This document shows positions 6,001 through 7,990 of a stretch of DNA of 7,990 bases, piece by piece. Made by a program: the position numbers and the translations under genes. Each line of letters opens with the position of its first letter. The stretch's first letter is position 1. Location of the stretch: positions 1-7,990 of the forward strand of contig CAYWOD010000169.1 of the NCBI GenBank assembly GCA_964459805.1, read 5' to 3'. The stretch comes from DAOVRL01 sp964459805. Lineage in GTDB: Bacteria; Planctomycetota; Phycisphaerae; Sedimentisphaerales; Anaerobacaceae. The notes below the pieces were generated by a model. It was not told the DNA's origin. It saw nothing but the letters and a program-made list of their open reading frames with translations, and did no database searches.

Positions 6001-6071
6001 TCGAGACGGAGGGAATCGAACCCTCATTTCCGCGATGCGACCGCGGCGTGCTCCCGTTACACCACGTCCCC
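6001..6071 (-). tRNA. tRNA-Ala (anticodon CGC)
   Basis: Read on the minus strand it folds completely: acceptor GGGGACG/CGTCTCG with discriminator A, a D arm GTGT/GCAC with a short AACGGGA loop, anticodon arm CCGCG/CGCGG with loop GTCGCAT (anticodon CGC at 6039-6037, U33, A37), a four-base variable loop, and T arm GAGGG/CCCTC with TTCGATT. G3-U70, the main alanine identity pair, is present, and U38 also fits alanine. Position 1 is G and position 72 is G, so the first acceptor pair is mismatched, whereas alanine tRNAs normally have G1-C72. CCA is not encoded. The DNA immediately upstream is protein-coding and shows no promoter, so expression is doubtful. Confidence 0.85.
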
Positions 6072-6072
6072 T

Positions 6073-6456
6073 GAACCATTTCGCTGGGAGAACGGCGTTA
6101 TGACGGGCCTGGGTATCCGCGGCAGCGCCACAGGCGTCTCGGCCGACGGCTCTGTCATTGTGGGCAGCGCAGTGTTCGCCGGCAGTGTCTATGAGCCCTT
6201 TATCTGGGACATGACCCAGGGCGTGCGCAGTCTCCGAGCCGTCCTGGTTGATGACTGCGGCCTCGACCTGGGCGACTGGACCTTGGAACGAGCAACCGGC
6301 ATCTCTGCTGACGGCCTTACAATCGTCGGCTACGGCACAAACCCCGACGGCGTCACCGAAGGTTGGATCGCCACCATCCCCGAACCAGCCACTGTTTTAC
6401 TCGTTGGCCTCGCCGGCCTCGCCTTGCTCAGAAATCGCAGACAAACACCCTTGTGA
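6073..6456 (+). CDS. HAF-repeat PEP-CTERM protein, 5'-truncated fragment
   Basis: Family-like sequence starts at about 6073 with EPFRWENGVMTGLG, the end of a HAF-type repeat. Two copies of the repeat core follow: GVSADGSVIVG at residues 12-22 and GISADGLTIVG at 67-77, counted from ATG 6100. EPFIWD at 32-37 belongs to the next unit. The PEP-CTERM tail is complete: PEP at 94-96, LLVGLAGLALL, RNRR. The signal peptide and earlier repeats are missing, and the frame runs backward into the tRNA gene with no further ATG and a stop at 5989-5991. ATG 6100 is therefore an internal methionine, although GGGAG about ten bases before it could allow translation. Without a signal peptide the product could not be exported and sorted, so this is probably a gene remnant. 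Its GC-rich composition matches the plus-strand genes, not the segment across the tRNA. Confidence 0.75.
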   Translation, partial: EPFRWENGVMTGLGIRGSATGVSADGSVIVGSAVFAGSVYEPFIWDMTQGVRSLRAVLVDDCGLDLGDWTLERATGISADGLTIVGYGTNPDGVTEGWIATIPEPATVLLVGLAGLALLRNRRQTPL

Positions 6457-6622
6457 CTCACATCCCCTCTTTCTCTCGAAGCAGCTTGAAAGCCTGGCTT
6501 TTCGATACGGAATTGATATTCTATTGGAGATTAGGTTTGGCCTTGAAGCTGAGCAGGCATAAACGGCAATCTCGGATAAAGGCAAGAAGTCGATATTGGA
6601 CTGTATGGAAAGGTTCCGCAAT

Positions 6623-7921
6623 ATGGTCGGATCGCTGCTGTTTGACGCACTTTCTAAAATCAGACGAGCTATGGCATTGCTGCTCTTCGCCTCGGCCATA
6701 CTTGTTGCAGCCGGGGCCGATACCGAGGGGCTCGGCCGGCATCCTCGGGGCAAGCCCTGGAAACGGCACGCAGTTGATGATTCATCCAAGGGGGCTGACG
6801 GAGTCAGACTGGCGGACGTCAACAGCGACGGCCGGCCGGATATTGTAACCGGCTGGGAGGAAGGCGGCGTCACAAAAGTCTATCTTCACCCGGGCAGCGC
6901 ATCTGTCGTTGACAAGTGGCCTGCCGTGACTGTCGGCGCGACGCCTTGCGTCGAAGATGCCGTATTCGTGGACCTTGACGGCGACCAGGCCGTTGACGTC
7001 GTGAGCTGCTGTGAAGGGGCAACCAAAACTGTGTATGTTCACTGGGCCCCGAACAACAAGGCCCAATACCTCGATGCAGAAAAATGGCGCCAAAGCGTCC
7101 TTCCCGCGTCCGCCGGCTTGATGCAGTGGATGTTCTGCATGCCCATGCAGGTTGACGGAAAAAACGGCATTGACCTTGTGGCGGGCGCCAAAGGCGGCAA
7201 CGCTCAAATCGGCTGGTTCGAGTCACCACCCGATGCCCGCGACCTCGCCGCTTACAAGTGGCGCCCGATATCCCCGGCCGGCTGGATTATGTCACTCAAA
7301 CCCGCCGATATGGACGGCGACGGCGACCTCGACATAGTCACCTCCGACCGCAAGGGTGAGCTTCGGGGCTGCAGGTGGCTCGAGAACCCCGGCCCGGGCC
7401 CGGACCAGCTTGGACCCTGGAAGAACCATTTCATAGGGGCGCGGGATGAGGAAGTTATGTTTATGACCATCGCGGATTTTGATGCGGACGGCGCCGCGGA
7501 CGTCCTCGTCGCCGTCAAGGGAAAGGCTCTTCAGAAAATCCTGCACTTTCGCCGACTGGACTCAAGCGGACGGCTATGGAGACAAGAGACAATTCCGCTG
7601 CCGGACAACATCGGGACCGGCAAGGGTGTGGCCGTAGGTGATATCGACAGAGACGGCAAGTGCGACGTCGTCTTTAGCTGTGAGAACTCCGGCGGCAAGT
7701 CCGGCGTTATGTGGCTGGCCCGTTCGCAGAACTCACAAGGACCACGTTGGCTGCCCCATGAAATAAGCGGCGTCGAAGGAACCAAATTCGATAGAATCGA
7801 GCTGCTCGATATGGATAAAGACGGCGATCTGGACGTGCTGACCTGCGAGGAAAGTGCAAAAGACTCCGAGGGCAAAAGGAAAGGCCTCGGCGTTATCTGG
7901 TATGAGAACCTCATCAGGTAA
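6623..7921 (+). CDS. FG-GAP/VCBS repeat seven-bladed beta-propeller exported protein
   Basis: This is a 432-residue protein from ATG 6623, chosen because GGAAAGG lies nine bases before it. ATG 6605 and TTG 6596 are in-frame alternatives with weaker spacing. The signal peptide ends in ALLLFASAILVAAGA (cleavage near A32) after KIRR. The rest is one propeller of seven blades, marked by calcium-loop motifs at about residues 65 (DVNSDGRPD), 117 (DLDGDQAVD), 178 (degenerate VDGKNGID), 229 (DMDGDGDLD), 285 (DFDADGAAD), 340 (DIDRDGKCD) and 396 (DMDKDGDLD). The spacing is a regular 51-61 residues. Family-like signatures include RWLENPGPGPDQLGPW and the C-terminal VIWYEN. I recall such proteins as common in planctomycetes, with no established function; ligand binding or surface display are guesses. 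The start and stop both look intact. No clear promoter or terminator was seen. Confidence 0.85.
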   Translation: MVGSLLFDALSKIRRAMALLLFASAILVAAGADTEGLGRHPRGKPWKRHAVDDSSKGADGVRLADVNSDGRPDIVTGWEEGGVTKVYLHPGSASVVDKWPAVTVGATPCVEDAVFVDLDGDQAVDVVSCCEGATKTVYVHWAPNNKAQYLDAEKWRQSVLPASAGLMQWMFCMPMQVDGKNGIDLVAGAKGGNAQIGWFESPPDARDLAAYKWRPISPAGWIMSLKPADMDGDGDLDIVTSDRKGELRGCRWLENPGPGPDQLGPWKNHFIGARDEEVMFMTIADFDADGAADVLVAVKGKALQKILHFRRLDSSGRLWRQETIPLPDNIGTGKGVAVGDIDRDGKCDVVFSCENSGGKSGVMWLARSQNSQGPRWLPHEISGVEGTKFDRIELLDMDKDGDLDVLTCEESAKDSEGKRKGLGVIWYENLIR

Positions 7922-7954
7922 AACGCCTGCCTTTCACAATCGAAAAAGCTACCG

Positions 7955-7985
7955 ATCTCGAAGCGAATCGCTACCGCATCGAGAT
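7955..7985. other. Nested inverted repeat downstream of the propeller gene
   Basis: ATCTCGA (7955-7961) and TCGAGAT (7979-7985) are perfect arms, and a second palindrome AGCGA-A-TCGCT (7962-7972) sits between them. It lies about 35 bases after the stop at 7919-7921. No T-run follows before the window ends, so a terminator cannot be claimed; it could also lie in the start of a further gene. Confidence 0.3.
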
Positions 7986-7990
7986 AACAG

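Noticed and set aside
6537..6565. Possible promoter TTGGCC-17 bases-TAAACG before the FG-GAP gene
   Set aside because: The -10 box matches the consensus at only three positions, too weak to list.
7902..7990. Open frame starting ATGAGA inside the end of the FG-GAP gene and running off the window
   Set aside because: Fewer than 30 codons are visible, composition is Arg/Ser-rich, and there is no recognisable start context; another frame is also open, so no gene can be supported.

Overview
The window looks like bacterial chromosomal DNA from a planctomycete-type organism, probably Phycisphaerae/Sedimentisphaerales-like. Three things support this: an exported-type PQQ-like double beta-propeller protein with a methyltransferase-fold N-terminus, an FG-GAP/VCBS seven-bladed propeller protein, and three PEP-CTERM (exosortase-sorted) proteins or fragments. 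The taxonomic placement is inferred from recalled family membership, not from a search.

Layout. Positions 1-53 look like foreign DNA, possibly the end of a mobile element, that cuts into the following gene. Positions 54-3143 (+, GC-rich) hold the 5'-disrupted methyltransferase-fold/PQQ-propeller gene. From about 3150 to 6000 the base composition drops visibly and the genes switch to the minus strand. Read in the minus direction this segment holds a 238-aa PEP-CTERM protein (5380-4664), a 192-aa PEP-CTERM protein with a BsuPI-type domain (4133-3555) and, 27 bp further, a short secreted-protein N-terminus (3527-3264) whose stop codon lies in a REP-like palindrome. The long AT-rich spacers upstream of the two PEP-CTERM genes share two sequence blocks in the same order, plus a recurring GTAGAAT word. 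A tRNA-Ala(CGC) gene (6071-6001, minus) closes this segment. It abuts, within two bases, a HAF-repeat PEP-CTERM gene fragment (+, to 6456) that has lost its 5' part. GC-rich plus-strand DNA then continues with the complete FG-GAP propeller protein (6623-7921).

How it fits together. All recognisable proteins are exported or cell-surface types: propeller proteins and PEP-CTERM proteins destined for exosortase processing. No exosortase, transposase, integrase or metabolic enzyme is in view. Three of the six protein-coding units are broken at a recognisable sequence boundary: the possible mobile-element end at 53/54, the palindrome at 3263-3290, and the tRNA at 6071/6073. The window therefore reads as a rearranged accessory region between conserved exported-protein genes. 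The least explained signal is the pair of shared non-coding blocks upstream of the two PEP-CTERM genes.
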